From contig NZ_CP120997.1 of the NCBI RefSeq assembly GCF_030719295.1, positions 7,582,343-7,646,342 on the forward strand: a DNA stretch of 64,000 nucleotides. The letters run 5' to 3'. Origin of the DNA: Streptomyces sp. Mut1 (lineage in GTDB: Bacteria > Actinomycetota > Actinomycetes > Streptomycetales > Streptomycetaceae). The notes beneath the pieces were generated by a model. The model saw only the letters and a list, made by a program, of their open reading frames with translations. It had not been told where the DNA came from and did not search any database. The position numbers and the translations under genes are program-made. Positions 51,624 through 61,258 of the stretch are shown here, piece after piece; position 1 is the stretch's first letter, and the number at the start of each line of letters is the position of its first letter.

Positions 51624-51757
51624 TGAGTTGCGAGAGCGCCTGTAGCCCAGGGGTGAGAGCGCCCTCGTTCACGGGAGAGTGATGTCGCTGAGTTTTGAGA
51701 ACGCCTGGCTGCTTGCTTCGGGACCATGGTTGTGCTCTGCACGACGAGGGGGCCGGG

Positions 51758-53371
51758 GTGTTGCCGAAGTGCAAGGTCGATCTGTACGCGGCGATCCGCC
51801 GTGATGCGAAGGCTGGTCTGTCGATCCGTGCTCTTCAGCGAAAGTACGGTGTCGGGTTCCTGACGGTGCAGAAGGCGTTGACGTCGGCATGGCCTGAGCC
51901 GAGGAAAAAGCTTCCGCCGCGGCCGACGCGGCTGGATCCGTACAAGCCGATGATCGACGAGATGCTGCGGGCCGACCTGGACGCGCCGCGGAAGCAGCGC
52001 CACACGGTGAAGCGGATCTTCGAGCGGCTGCTGGACGAGCACGGTGCGGACGAGATCTCGTGCCAGATGGTCCGCGGCTACGTCGCTGACCGGCGTGAGG
52101 AGATTCGGATCCAGGCCGGGCGGGGTGTGGTGGAGGCCTTCGTCCCGCAGACGCACAAGCCCGGAGTAGAGGCAGAGGTCGACTTCGGTGACGTGACGGT
52201 GCGGCTGGCCGGCGAGCTGGTGACCTGCTACCTGTTCGCGTTCCGGCTGTCGTACTCGGGCAAAGCCGTTCACCGAATCTTCGCCTCGGCAGGTCAGGAG
52301 GCGTTCTTCGAGGGCCACGTCCACGCTCTCAACACGTTGGGCGGGGTGCCGACCGGGAAGGTCCGCTACGACAACCTTAGGGCCGCGGTCGCCCAGGTGC
52401 TGGGCTTCTCCCGGCATCGCGTCGAGGCCGAGCACTGGACCGCGTTCCGCTCCCACTATGGCCTGGAAGCCCTCTACTGCCAGCCCGGGATCCGCGGGGC
52501 CCACGAGAAGGGCGGCGTTGAGGGCGAGATCGGCTGGTTCCGCCGCAACCACCTCGTCCCGGTGCCCGAGGTCGCGACGCTCGCCGAGCTCAACGCGCTG
52601 ATCGACCGGTGGGACCAGGAGGACGACGCCCGCCGGATCCGCTCGCGTCCTCGCACGATCGGCGAGTACTTCGCGGCCGAGCAACCGCTGCTGGCACCGC
52701 TTCCGGAGGAGTCCTTCGAGACTGGTCGGCTCTTCACGCTGCGGGTCGACCGCTACGGCCAGATCAGCGTCCGCACCAACCGCTACTCGGTGCCGGTCCG
52801 GCTGATCGGCCGGAACGTCCGAGCGATGCTGCACGCTTCCGAGCTGGTCGTCTATGACGGACGGGACGAAGTCGCCCGGCGTGAGCGGCTGATCGCCGAC
52901 GGTGGTACCCGCCTCGAACTGGACCACTACCTGGAAGCTCTCGTGCGCAAGCCCGGCGCCCTCCCGGGAGCGACCGCGCTCGACCAGGCACGCTCCGCGG
53001 GCCGATTCACTCCCGTCCACGACGCCTGGTGGGAAGCCGCGGTCAAGGCCCACGGCCAGCGGGACGGCAACCGCGCGCTCATCGAAGTTCTCCTCCTCGG
53101 CCGGCACCTGCCCCACGAACACCTGGTCGCGGGACTCGCCGCGGCCCTCAAGACCGGGGCGCTGACTGCGGACGCCGTCGCTCTTGAAGCCCGCAAGGCA
53201 GCAGACACCGACACCGCCGAAGTCCCGGCCCCCTCGGCTGGGAGCCGGACCGGCATCGCCCCGCTGCCTGCTTCCGTCCGGGCCCACCTGCCACCCGACA
53301 AACGGCCTCTGCCGTCGGTCGCTCCCTACGACCAGGTCCTGCGGCTCCGCCGCGACCGCCCCACCCCCTGA
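51758..53371 (+). CDS. istA: IS21 family transposase IstA
   Basis: 537 residues. An N-terminal helix-turn-helix (KVDLYAAIRRDAKAGLSIRALQRKYGVGFLTVQKAL) precedes the rve integrase core. VEAEVDFGDVTVRLAG and KVRYDNLRAAV carry Asp ligands, and GAHEKGGVEGEIGWFRRN carries the Glu. A C-terminal beta domain contacts DNA. GTG 51758 (or TTG 51761) gives the family start. It ends 11 bp before istB. Confidence 0.92.
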   Translation: MLPKCKVDLYAAIRRDAKAGLSIRALQRKYGVGFLTVQKALTSAWPEPRKKLPPRPTRLDPYKPMIDEMLRADLDAPRKQRHTVKRIFERLLDEHGADEISCQMVRGYVADRREEIRIQAGRGVVEAFVPQTHKPGVEAEVDFGDVTVRLAGELVTCYLFAFRLSYSGKAVHRIFASAGQEAFFEGHVHALNTLGGVPTGKVRYDNLRAAVAQVLGFSRHRVEAEHWTAFRSHYGLEALYCQPGIRGAHEKGGVEGEIGWFRRNHLVPVPEVATLAELNALIDRWDQEDDARRIRSRPRTIGEYFAAEQPLLAPLPEESFETGRLFTLRVDRYGQISVRTNRYSVPVRLIGRNVRAMLHASELVVYDGRDEVARRERLIADGGTRLELDHYLEALVRKPGALPGATALDQARSAGRFTPVHDAWWEAAVKAHGQRDGNRALIEVLLLGRHLPHEHLVAGLAAALKTGALTADAVALEARKAADTDTAEVPAPSAGSRTGIAPLPASVRAHLPPDKRPLPSVAPYDQVLRLRRDRPTP

Positions 53372-53382
53372 AGGAGAACAGC

Positions 53383-54179
53383 GTGTCCATCCCCCGCCAG
53401 CGAGGACTCACTGAGCAGGCCGCCACGGCCGCGATCGACCAGGCATGCCGGATGCTGAGGCTGCCCACCATCCGGTCTCAGCTCCCCGAACTCGCGGAAA
53501 CCGCCGGCCGCGAGCAGATGTTCTACCTCGGCTTCCTCTCCGAGTTCCTCCTAGCCGAGTGCGACGACCGGGCCCGCCGCCGCTCCGAGCGGCGCATCAA
53601 GGCCGCAGGCTTCCCCCGTGACAAGTCGCTGCGCAAGTCCGACTTCGACGCCAACCCCAACATCGACCCGGTGATGATCCACACCCTCGCCAAATGCGAA
53701 TGGATCAGGAAGGGGCTGCCGCTCTGCCTCATCGGCGACTCTGGCAACGGCAAGTCACACCTTCTGATCGCTCTCGGCACCGAGGCCGCGATGGCGGGCC
53801 ACCGGGTCAAGTACGTCCTCGCGACCAAACTGGTCAACGAGCTCGTCGAAGCCGCCGACGAGAAGCAGCTGACCAAGACCATCGCCCGCTACGGCCGCGT
53901 CGACCTCCTCTGCATCGACGAACTCGGCTACATGGAACTCGACCGCCGCGGCGCCGAGCTCCCTTTCCAGGTCCTGACCAAACGCGAGGAGAAGACAGCG
54001 TCGCCATCGCGTCCAACGAGTCGTTCTCCGGATGGACCAAGACATTCACCGACCCGTGCCTCTGCGCGGCCATCGTCGACCGCCTCACCTTCGGCGGCAA
54101 CATCATCGAGACCGGCACCGACTCCTACCGCCTCGCCACCACCCGAGCCCACGCCGAACATCAGGCCACGGCCAGCTGA
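53383..54179 (+). pseudogene. istB: IS21 helper ATPase IstB, frameshifted
   Basis: The AAA+ ATPase starts MSIPRQRGLTEQAATAA. Walker A GDSGNGKSH and Walker B VDLLCIDELGYM are intact. A one-base deletion near 53993 (REEK then ASPSR) takes translation out of frame. The proper end (SVAIASNESFSGWTKTFTDPCLCAAIVDRLTFGG to 54179) is in another frame. Loss of sensor regions should inactivate it. Confidence 0.88.
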
Positions 54180-54192
54180 CTCCCCACACAGC

Positions 54193-54648
54193 TCAAAGCA
54201 CGATCGGCTGGTACTTCAGAGCCTCGTCGACAATCTGCGCCGCAGACGCGTCCTGAAGGCCGTCCAACGGATGGAAGACCAGGTCACGCACCCGGGGATG
54301 CGGCACATTCGTCTCCAGGAGCAGCAGGTAGTAGTCGCTCTCCGATGCTGCCGTCAGGAGTCTGCGAACGATCTCAACGAGCTCGTCCCGGGTGATGTCC
54401 GCAACCTCGGGACGAGCCGGCCTGGCCGCCTCCCGAGCGAACTCTTCCAGGCTCCTGCTTTCGGCGTATTCGACGAAGTCGAGCGCCACATAGTCGTGAC
54501 CGGTCGTCGCGTTGAACGCCGCGATCGCCTCGCCCGCCACCTCCGCGCGAGCCTCCAACAGGTCAGCGATCCGCTCCACCTCGGCGCACAGCTCGTCCAG
54601 CCGCTGCCGACTCACAGGCGGCGGCAACAACTCCGGTCTCAGATCCAC
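54193..54648 (-). CDS. Hypothetical protein
   Basis: 151 residues from GTG 54648. Mostly helical and acidic: RLDELCAEVERIADLLEARAEVAGEAIAAFNATTGHDYVALDFVEYAESRSLEEF, then RDELVEIVRRLLTAASESDYYLLLLETNVPHP. It starts about 14 bp beyond the istB remnant. No family identified; size and composition suit an immunity or antitoxin-like protein, without direct evidence. Confidence 0.55.
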   Translation of the reverse strand: MDLRPELLPPPVSRQRLDELCAEVERIADLLEARAEVAGEAIAAFNATTGHDYVALDFVEYAESRSLEEFAREAARPARPEVADITRDELVEIVRRLLTAASESDYYLLLLETNVPHPRVRDLVFHPLDGLQDASAAQIVDEALKYQPIVL

Positions 54649-54782
54649 AACCGCATTATGTCCGCCAGTGCCGACACGCCCGAGCCGCGACCTCTGGGTG
54701 CTACCAGTTCTCATCAACATTCCTGGACATGTCGATCAAGAACCGATGCCAAGCCCCATCGACATTCGCTCTCCGTTCTCAC

Positions 54783-55115
54783 CTACGCAGCCAGGGCGGG
54801 TTCTTCCGCCGTCGTCTTCTCCGGGGCGAGGGAGACCGGCTGATGGAGGTGGGCGAGCAGTATGGCGCTGGAGGCGGCGCGCCCGCGTCCGGTGGTGGCG
54901 ATGTCGTCGGCCCGCTCGTTCGAGATCCCGACGGCCGCCAGGGCCTGGAAGACGGTGAATCGCGCCGCAGTGGCCTCGCTGTGCCGAGGATTGGGCTGCC
55001 AGCGCAGTCGGAAGATTGCGGGCAGCCTGCCGCGCCGAGTGGAGTTGTGTGACCCTCTCCCGTAGAACGCATTCAGGCGGGAACGTCGTAGCCATCGGGG
55101 AGAACGCTTGGGCAC
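54783..55115 (-). CDS. Uncertain short gene
   Basis: A frame of 110 residues with a basic N-terminus and a helical middle (ARFTVFQALAAVGISNERADDIATTGRG). It is the only candidate in the 508-bp gap before EACC1. There is no recognised domain and no clear ribosome binding site, so it may be a remnant of a displaced gene. Confidence 0.25.
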   Translation of the reverse strand: MPKRSPRWLRRSRLNAFYGRGSHNSTRRGRLPAIFRLRWQPNPRHSEATAARFTVFQALAAVGISNERADDIATTGRGRAASSAILLAHLHQPVSLAPEKTTAEEPALAA

Positions 55116-55156
55116 AGCGGTCTTCGGGGAATCGGGACGAGGGAGAAGGTGACGTG

Positions 55157-55603
55157 GTGCGGAACATCGTTTTGTCCGTCAGCGAGGGTGCGGCTCAGAC
55201 CGCCGACCTGGCCGCCTGGCTGGATGAAGAGGACACCCTGCGCGGGCACGTGCGACGTGAGGCCAGTCCCGTCCCCGAGGGGGCTCTTGGCGGGGACCTT
55301 CAGCAACTAGTGGTGGGCCTGGCCTCCGGCGGGGTTGCGACCGCCGCGGCCAGCGTGATTGTGGCCTGGCTGAGACGTCGTACCGGGAGCGTGTCCGTAC
55401 GTGTCACGAGGCCGGACGGCTTCGAACTCGAAGTGAACGCGGACCGGGTCCGGGCCATGGACGCCATACAACTGCGCGCTCAGGTAGACCAGTTGTTCTC
55501 AGCCGCGTGGCCCGACGGCCCCGGGCACGAGCTAGGCGCGAGGGCCAGTGATACGGGGGCCGTCCGTTCGGACGCCAGCATCAGCGGGCCCGACGGTGAG
55601 TGA
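55157..55603 (+). CDS. EACC1 (effector-associated constant component 1) protein
   Basis: 148 residues. The N-terminal domain (VLSVSEGAAQTADLAAWLDEEDTLRGHVRREA) is followed by an amphipathic or membrane-associated stretch (LVVGLASGGVATAAASVIVAWLRRR) and a beta-strand half ending with EVNADRVRAMDAIQLRAQVDQLF. This is the layout of EACC1, a component predicted in NTP-dependent bacterial conflict systems alongside variable effectors such as caspases. The stop overlaps the effector GTG by 8 bp, so the two are made together. GTG 55157 stands 7 bases after GAAGG. Confidence 0.75.
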   Translation: MRNIVLSVSEGAAQTADLAAWLDEEDTLRGHVRREASPVPEGALGGDLQQLVVGLASGGVATAAASVIVAWLRRRTGSVSVRVTRPDGFELEVNADRVRAMDAIQLRAQVDQLFSAAWPDGPGHELGARASDTGAVRSDASISGPDGE

Positions 55604-58600
55604 CCACGGCGGCAGGCCCACCGGAATGGGCCTGGGCGCGCTGGCCCAGCCGGGATCACGTGTCTTGCTCGTGGGGACCGGCTCCCACCCACCAGGATCG
55701 CAGTTACCTTCCATTCCTGCGGTGGAGCCGTCGCTGTGGGAGCTGGCCGCAGCCCTGCGGGAGCGCGGCCATGTGCCGGAGGAGAACCTGCGTGTTCTGG
55801 TGGATCCGGCCAGTCCGCTGAGGTTGGGGGAAGCGGTCGACAGGGCGGCCGCGGAAGCGACGCGCGCCCTGTTGGTTTACGTCGTCGGCCATGGCCTGGT
55901 GGGCCCCGACAACGAGCTGCACCTTGCGACGTGCGCCACCGACGATCTGATGGACGGTCTCTCCTACAAGGCGCTGGCGTACGAGGCCGTGCGTCAGGCG
56001 GTCCGGCGCAGCAGTGCTCATGTCGTGGCAGTCATCCTGGACTGCTGCTTCTCCGGCCGGGCTCAGACGCCGCTGGGGCCTCCCGCTCTGGACGCGATCT
56101 TTGAGCAGAGCCTGGTGCGGGGAGGCTTTCTGCTGGCCTCCACCGCGCGCGAAGAGCACGGGCTGGCCCGCCCTGGCGAGATGTACACCGCGTTCACTGG
56201 TGGCCTGATCCAGCTGCTGCGGGAGGGTGATCCCACCGGGCCCGAGCGGCTGACACTCGATCATGTCTACCGCTACCTCAACCGGACGCTGCCCGCCGCC
56301 GGTGCCCCGAGGCCGCGCCGGCACAGCAGTGACCAGGCCGGGGAGCTGGTCCTCGCCACCAACTCCGCCTACCGCCCTCGCCACCCGGTGCCGGCCGCGG
56401 AGCAAGGATCCGCCCCGGATGCCTCTGCGTCCCAGGGTCCGGGCGCCGAAACAATCGACGTACCGTGCCCCTTTGTGGGCCTGGAGTCCTTCGGGCCTAC
56501 CGACGCTCGGTACTTCTTCGGCCGAGAAAAGGCCGTCGCGGACATCACTAACCTCGTCCGCGACGGCGGCCTGATAGCGATCGTGGGAGCCTCTGGCAGC
56601 GGCAAGACGTCCCTGCTGCGTGCGGGGGTGATCCCGGCGCTGGAAGCGCTCTCTGAGGGGTGGAAGGCCGCCACCATGAAGCCCGGAACGGCTACCCCGA
56701 CCGCCACGCTCTCGAACTACTCCAATGCGCTCGCGGACCACGACCGGGCCATGCTCCTGGTCGACCAGTTCGAGGAACTCTTCACCGCGGACGTTCCGGA
56801 GGACGAGCGGGAACGCTTCATCTCGGACCTCACAGCCCTCGCCGGCGGCCCGACCACTGTCGTCATCGCCGTCCGGGCCGACTTCTACGAGGCCTGCACC
56901 CGCTACCCGGCCCTGTTCAAAGCACTGGAAGGCCGTCAGGTAGTCGTCGGCCCCATGACCCCCGAGCAGCTTCTAACAGTGATTGAGCGGCCGGCCGAGG
57001 CCGCCGGGCTGCTCCTGGAAGAAGGGCTGGTCGCCACTCTGCTCCACCATGCCCGCGTGCATCACGCCGGCGGGCAGACCGCTGTGCTGCCACTGCTCTC
57101 GCACGCTCTGCTGGCCACGTGGCAGCAGAAGTCGGGCACCGAACTGACCCTGGCCGGGTACCAGGCCACTGGTGGGATTGAAAAGTCAGTCGCAAACACC
57201 GCGGAAGCGGTGTACAACGCCCTGAGAAATGAAGATCAGCCCCACGTGCGCGGCCTGCTGCTGCGGTTGGTGCGCCTGGGTGAGGGCATCGAGGACACCC
57301 GCCGCAGACTGCCTCTGGGCGACCTGGCCTCTCCCCACTACCTCGCCTCGGCCGAGCAGGTAATGCAGGCGCTGGCCGATGCCCGCCTCGTCACCGTGGA
57401 CACGGACAGCGTCGAGATCGCCCACGAGGCGCTGCTGTACGCCTGGCCGCGGCTGCGCGCGTGGATTGACGAAGACCGGGCCGCCTTGCTCACCCTCCAA
57501 CAACTCTCCGACGCCGCCCTCGCCTGGGACCAGGCCGGACGGCAGGAGACGGATCTGCACCGCGGACCTCGCCTGGACACCGCCGTGCACGCGGCGAGGG
57601 GGCAACAGGCTGACGATGGCACGGACCGGATCCTTGGCCCGGTCACGCGCGCCTTCCTGGACCGAAGTCTCGAACACCGGCACATCCAGGAGCATGCGAA
57701 GCGCCGCGCGCGCCGCACTCGCCGTGGGGTGACCTCCGCGGTGTGTGTTCTGGCGCTGCTGGCCTCCGTGGTGACCTTCATCTCCGTGCGTGAGCACCGG
57801 CAGGCCATGCACCAGACGGCCCGGATCCGCTCGGCCAGCCTGGCCGCCGACGCGAGCATGGTCACCGCCACCGATCCGGGGCTGGCCGCCCAACTCGCCG
57901 TCGCCTCTTATCGTTCCGCGCCGACCGAGGACGCCACCACTCAGCTCTACAGCTCACTCGCCACGCCGCTTGACAGCGTCGTCGGCAAGACCGGCCGTCA
58001 GATCATGCGGATTTCCACTCAGCGTGACGGCGATCTGGCCGCGGCCTCCAGCACCGACGGGTCCGTTCGCATCTGGAACTTCGCCGATGCCTCCGCACCC
58101 GTCCTGGAGGCCAGGCTTCGCACCGCCGGAACGGCGGCAACCGCGCTGACCCCGAACGGCAGGCTGCTGGCGGCCACCTGTCCCACCGAACGCCGTCTGT
58201 GTCTGTGGGACCTGTCCGACCCTCACAAGCCCAAGGTTGCCGCGCCCCTGCCCCGGCCTGCCGGCAAGAGTATGTACAAGATCATGTCGATGGCGACCAG
58301 CTCGGACGGCAAGCTCCTGGCTGCGGCATCAGGGCTGGGCATCACCTTCGTATGGTCGATCGCCGACCCTGCGCGGCCTCGACTCGTGGCCGAAATACCA
58401 GCCCCGACCAGCAGGAAGTCTGACGGCCTTGGCGCAGTAGCCTTCTCCCCGCGCGGCAGCCTGCTTGCGACCACCGTCCTGGGCGGAAAGACCCGGCTGT
58501 GGGACCTCTCCCGCCCGTCCGCTCCAGCCTCTAAGGCTACGATCGCCAAGGGATACGCTGCGGTGGCCTTCAGCCCCGATGGCGCCCTGCTGTCCGCGGC

Positions 58601-60128
58601 CGGGGACAGGGATTTCGGTCTCTGGAAGGTCAGTGACCCCGCCAAGCCCCGGTCGGTGGGGGCCGACGGCTTCAGCCTTGCCAGTTCGGATTTGACGAAC
58701 ATGATGGCGGTGGCCTTCAGCCCGGACGGGGCCACGCTGGCGGTCAGCGGCCTGGGCAGCTCCAGAAACGGCAATTTGTGCCTGCTTGGTCTTGCCGCAG
58801 CGAATCAGTCCGACTCCCCGTCTGCCACGTGTACCCCGACCGGTTTCGGTATCCTGGCGCTTGCGTATTTGCCTGGCGGCGCACTGTTGAGCGGCGGCCC
58901 CGATGGCGTGGTGCGGTCGTGGCGCTCACCCCTGCCTCTGGTCGCCGACGCGCAATCCCCCTACCTCGACTCGTCGTGGGACTTCGGCGCCAACGGACGG
59001 CTGATGGTGGGGGCCATCTCGCCCTACTCCTCATCGTCCATCGGTGTCTGGGACACCTCGACCGCGCGTCGTGTCGCCACGATCAAGCTGTCCGACACGG
59101 TGCAGCAAGCGGAGTTCGCCGGTCAGACCTCGCTGCTGAGCGTCGCCCACGACGGCAAGATCCAGCTGTGGGACCTGCGTGACCCGCACCACCCGGTACG
59201 GGGTACGTCCTTGGGTGCCGCCCACTTTCCCACCATCGGGAACGTCATCGTCGGCACGGGAGTCGTTGCGAATGAAGCCGGCGACCTTGTCACGGTCCAG
59301 GGAACCGACCGCCGCGTGCACATCTGGCATGTCACGGACGCACACCATGCGGCCGAGGTCGGCTCCTTCCCTCTCTCTGACCCCGACAACTGGAGCGGCA
59401 TCATGCCTGACGGACGCACCGCTCTGGTCGCCACCACGAAGGGAATCGAGTGGTGGGACACTAGCGACCCCCGGCATCCGGTCCGCAGGGGCACCACACG
59501 GCTCGCCAATGCGAACAAGGTGAGTCTGGGAACCGACGGTGACCTGGTGGTTGTCTCGACCCCGCAGGAGTCCTCCGACTTCAGCGGCGGCAACATCGTC
59601 CGGCTGCTCAGAGTCAGCGCAGGCAAGGTGACCGCGTCGTCCAGGCTCCAGGGGACCGTCGGCGCGGAACTGAACTTTAGCGCCGACACCGGGGTGTTCG
59701 CAGCCACGGGCAGCGGTGACAGCTCCGTGCGCTTCTGGGATATTTCCGACCCCCGGCACCCACGACTCCGTGCCAGCGTCCGTACCCCCGCAGGCACCCA
59801 GGGCGTCTCATTCGACCAGGACGGCCGCATGGTGGCTGTCCGGACTATGGACGAAATCCAGCTGTGGGACATCGGCGACCTTGCCCAACCGGTCCACAAG
59901 GCGACTATTTCGTCACAGGACAACAACATCACGAGGACAGAGTTCCTCCCTTCGGGCGACACACTCGCTGTCGCCCGAAGGGACGGGATCGCCTTCTACA
60001 GCTCCGATCTCGCGGGTCTCGCCGATCGAGTCTGCTCCTACACCGGCACGTCCATGTCCAAGGACCAGTGGAACGAGTACGCGCTCGGCATCCCCTACAG
60101 CGCCCCCTGTCCGAGCCAGGAGCGATAG
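55596..60128 (+). CDS. Caspase-NTPase-WD40 conflict/cell-death protein
   Basis: 1510 residues. A caspase-like peptidase domain (about 25-255) has the catalytic pair His99 (YVVGHGL) and Cys151 (LDCCFSG). A STAND-type NTPase follows (about 300-680, Walker A GASGSGKTS with Lys337, Walker B MLLVDQFEELF) with a winged-helix/helical module. A basic stretch and one transmembrane helix (SAVCVLALLASVVTFISV, about 715-732) precede about 750 residues of WD40 repeats (DGSVRIWNF, RLCLWDLSDP, KTRLWDLS, KIQLWDLRDP, SVRFWDISDP) forming one or two propellers. The sensor is therefore probably outside the membrane or at its surface, with caspase and NTPase inside. It overlaps the EACC1 gene. Confidence 0.9.
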   Translation: MSDHGGRPTGMGLGALAQPGSRVLLVGTGSHPPGSQLPSIPAVEPSLWELAAALRERGHVPEENLRVLVDPASPLRLGEAVDRAAAEATRALLVYVVGHGLVGPDNELHLATCATDDLMDGLSYKALAYEAVRQAVRRSSAHVVAVILDCCFSGRAQTPLGPPALDAIFEQSLVRGGFLLASTAREEHGLARPGEMYTAFTGGLIQLLREGDPTGPERLTLDHVYRYLNRTLPAAGAPRPRRHSSDQAGELVLATNSAYRPRHPVPAAEQGSAPDASASQGPGAETIDVPCPFVGLESFGPTDARYFFGREKAVADITNLVRDGGLIAIVGASGSGKTSLLRAGVIPALEALSEGWKAATMKPGTATPTATLSNYSNALADHDRAMLLVDQFEELFTADVPEDERERFISDLTALAGGPTTVVIAVRADFYEACTRYPALFKALEGRQVVVGPMTPEQLLTVIERPAEAAGLLLEEGLVATLLHHARVHHAGGQTAVLPLLSHALLATWQQKSGTELTLAGYQATGGIEKSVANTAEAVYNALRNEDQPHVRGLLLRLVRLGEGIEDTRRRLPLGDLASPHYLASAEQVMQALADARLVTVDTDSVEIAHEALLYAWPRLRAWIDEDRAALLTLQQLSDAALAWDQAGRQETDLHRGPRLDTAVHAARGQQADDGTDRILGPVTRAFLDRSLEHRHIQEHAKRRARRTRRGVTSAVCVLALLASVVTFISVREHRQAMHQTARIRSASLAADASMVTATDPGLAAQLAVASYRSAPTEDATTQLYSSLATPLDSVVGKTGRQIMRISTQRDGDLAAASSTDGSVRIWNFADASAPVLEARLRTAGTAATALTPNGRLLAATCPTERRLCLWDLSDPHKPKVAAPLPRPAGKSMYKIMSMATSSDGKLLAAASGLGITFVWSIADPARPRLVAEIPAPTSRKSDGLGAVAFSPRGSLLATTVLGGKTRLWDLSRPSAPASKATIAKGYAAVAFSPDGALLSAAGDRDFGLWKVSDPAKPRSVGADGFSLASSDLTNMMAVAFSPDGATLAVSGLGSSRNGNLCLLGLAAANQSDSPSATCTPTGFGILALAYLPGGALLSGGPDGVVRSWRSPLPLVADAQSPYLDSSWDFGANGRLMVGAISPYSSSSIGVWDTSTARRVATIKLSDTVQQAEFAGQTSLLSVAHDGKIQLWDLRDPHHPVRGTSLGAAHFPTIGNVIVGTGVVANEAGDLVTVQGTDRRVHIWHVTDAHHAAEVGSFPLSDPDNWSGIMPDGRTALVATTKGIEWWDTSDPRHPVRRGTTRLANANKVSLGTDGDLVVVSTPQESSDFSGGNIVRLLRVSAGKVTASSRLQGTVGAELNFSADTGVFAATGSGDSSVRFWDISDPRHPRLRASVRTPAGTQGVSFDQDGRMVAVRTMDEIQLWDIGDLAQPVHKATISSQDNNITRTEFLPSGDTLAVARRDGIAFYSSDLAGLADRVCSYTGTSMSKDQWNEYALGIPYSAPCPSQER

Positions 60129-60554
60129 CCGGCAGTCACTGTGGGCTCGGTTCACTTCACAGAACAGCGTTCGACAGCAGTTTGGGGGGCTTCCCACAGC
60201 CCGGGGCGTGAGCGAGACAACCGCGGTGACGACGCCCATCACGACCACCGCATTCCGACCTGGGACAGCTGGTCCACCCGCTCCGGGGACAGGGCGGCGG
60301 CCCTGCATCGCGACGGCGTGGACGGCAGTAGCGCGGAGCCGCTCCGGGACCAGGCATGAAGAGAGGGGGAGTAAATGGCAAAGGGGCGGCCTCGGGCCAC
60401 GCTGTCGCCGACGCCGTATGGCTGTCCGGGATCGTGCCCCCGTGGTGGACGAGCGGGCAGACCTCCGTGTGCATGGACCTGTCCGGCTGGATGCCCCTGG
60501 TGACCAGGGGCAGGTTCCCCTGTGCACAGCCGCGGTGACCACAGCGATCGCCAG
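60129..60554. other. Region behind the caspase gene, no confident gene
   Basis: 426 bp. Several short frames occur, for example one from about 60419 encoding MAVRDRAPVVDERAD, but none has family features. It may hold a decayed small gene. Confidence 0.35.
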
Positions 60555-60887
60555 CTATTGCGCCCGCCGCGCCGAGCAGCTGCGCGGCTCCTCCGGCCCT
60601 TTCGCGGGTTGTATCAAGGGCGGGCACCAAGTCACCCACCGGATACCGGGGCTTGTGCCCCAGTGTGTGGGGGTCCGGGGGTGTCTGAGCTGGATTCGTA
60701 TGTTTTCGTCGAGCGTTTTGAGGTATGTGGTCCTGGTGGGGGAGGGGGTGGTGAATGGGTGGTGGCTGAGGTCCTTGGTGTCATGAACGAGAACGCCGCC
60801 GGCTGCCCGGGCGGCCTCCACGCAGGCGTCCTCGAATTCGGTGCTGTAGCTGCTCTTATGCCAGCAGTTCATGAGTGGGAGCGTCAT
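60555..60887 (-). CDS. DUF397-like protein with atypical C-terminus
   Basis: 110 residues. AGGAGG lies 6 bases before ATG 60887. The first half (CWHKSSYSTEFEDACVEAARAAGGVLVHDTKD) is a DUF397 signature; these small proteins usually pair with XRE-type regulators in Streptomyces development and conflict systems. The usual end (F-T-x-x-x-W-x-x-F) is absent. Instead a Pro/Thr/His-rich tail runs to 60555, suggesting a frameshift or old truncation. Confidence 0.65.
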   Translation of the reverse strand: MTLPLMNCWHKSSYSTEFEDACVEAARAAGGVLVHDTKDLSHHPFTTPSPTRTTYLKTLDENIRIQLRHPRTPTHWGTSPGIRWVTWCPPLIQPAKGPEEPRSCSARRAQ

Positions 60888-60967
60888 GATGATCCTCCTG
60901 GTCGTAACGAGAGTGCAGAGTCGGATGCCTTGGGGCGTTGATTCTGCGGGGTAGGGGGGAGAGGGAC

Positions 60968-61243
60968 ATGTCTGATCGGATGAGGCTGTCGCGTTGGACG
61001 TCGGCGGAGGTGGATGTCTTCGAATGGGCGAGGGCGTTATTGAACGTGGTGATTGCCGCCTGCAGCGGCAGGATCGGGGACGCATCGATTCGCGGGGCTG
61101 CCCGGGCCTTTCGTGCTGAGCGGGCCCTGCTGCTCGAAGCGCGTGATCGGATGGCCGCCGATGACCAGGACCGCATCGCGGTGATCCTGCGCGAGGTGCC
61201 CGACCAGCTGACTGCCGTCCGTGAAGGCGGCAGCGGTGGGTGA
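60968..61243 (+). CDS. Small conserved helical protein
   Basis: 91 residues. GGGGAGAGGGAC precedes the ATG. Helical throughout: SRWTSAEVDVFEWARALLNVVIAACSGRIGDASIRGAARAFRAERALLLEARDRMAADDQDRIAVILREVPDQL. Divergent from the DUF397-like gene with an 80-bp shared promoter. Proteins of this kind lie near DUF397/XRE pairs; function unknown. Confidence 0.55.
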   Translation: MSDRMRLSRWTSAEVDVFEWARALLNVVIAACSGRIGDASIRGAARAFRAERALLLEARDRMAADDQDRIAVILREVPDQLTAVREGGSGG

Positions 61244-61258
61244 AGAGTGAGAGGCGAC

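Noticed and set aside
53383..54843. A 486-residue IstB reading
   Set aside because: After about residue 205 it is out of frame; the real C-terminus lies in another frame ending at 54179.
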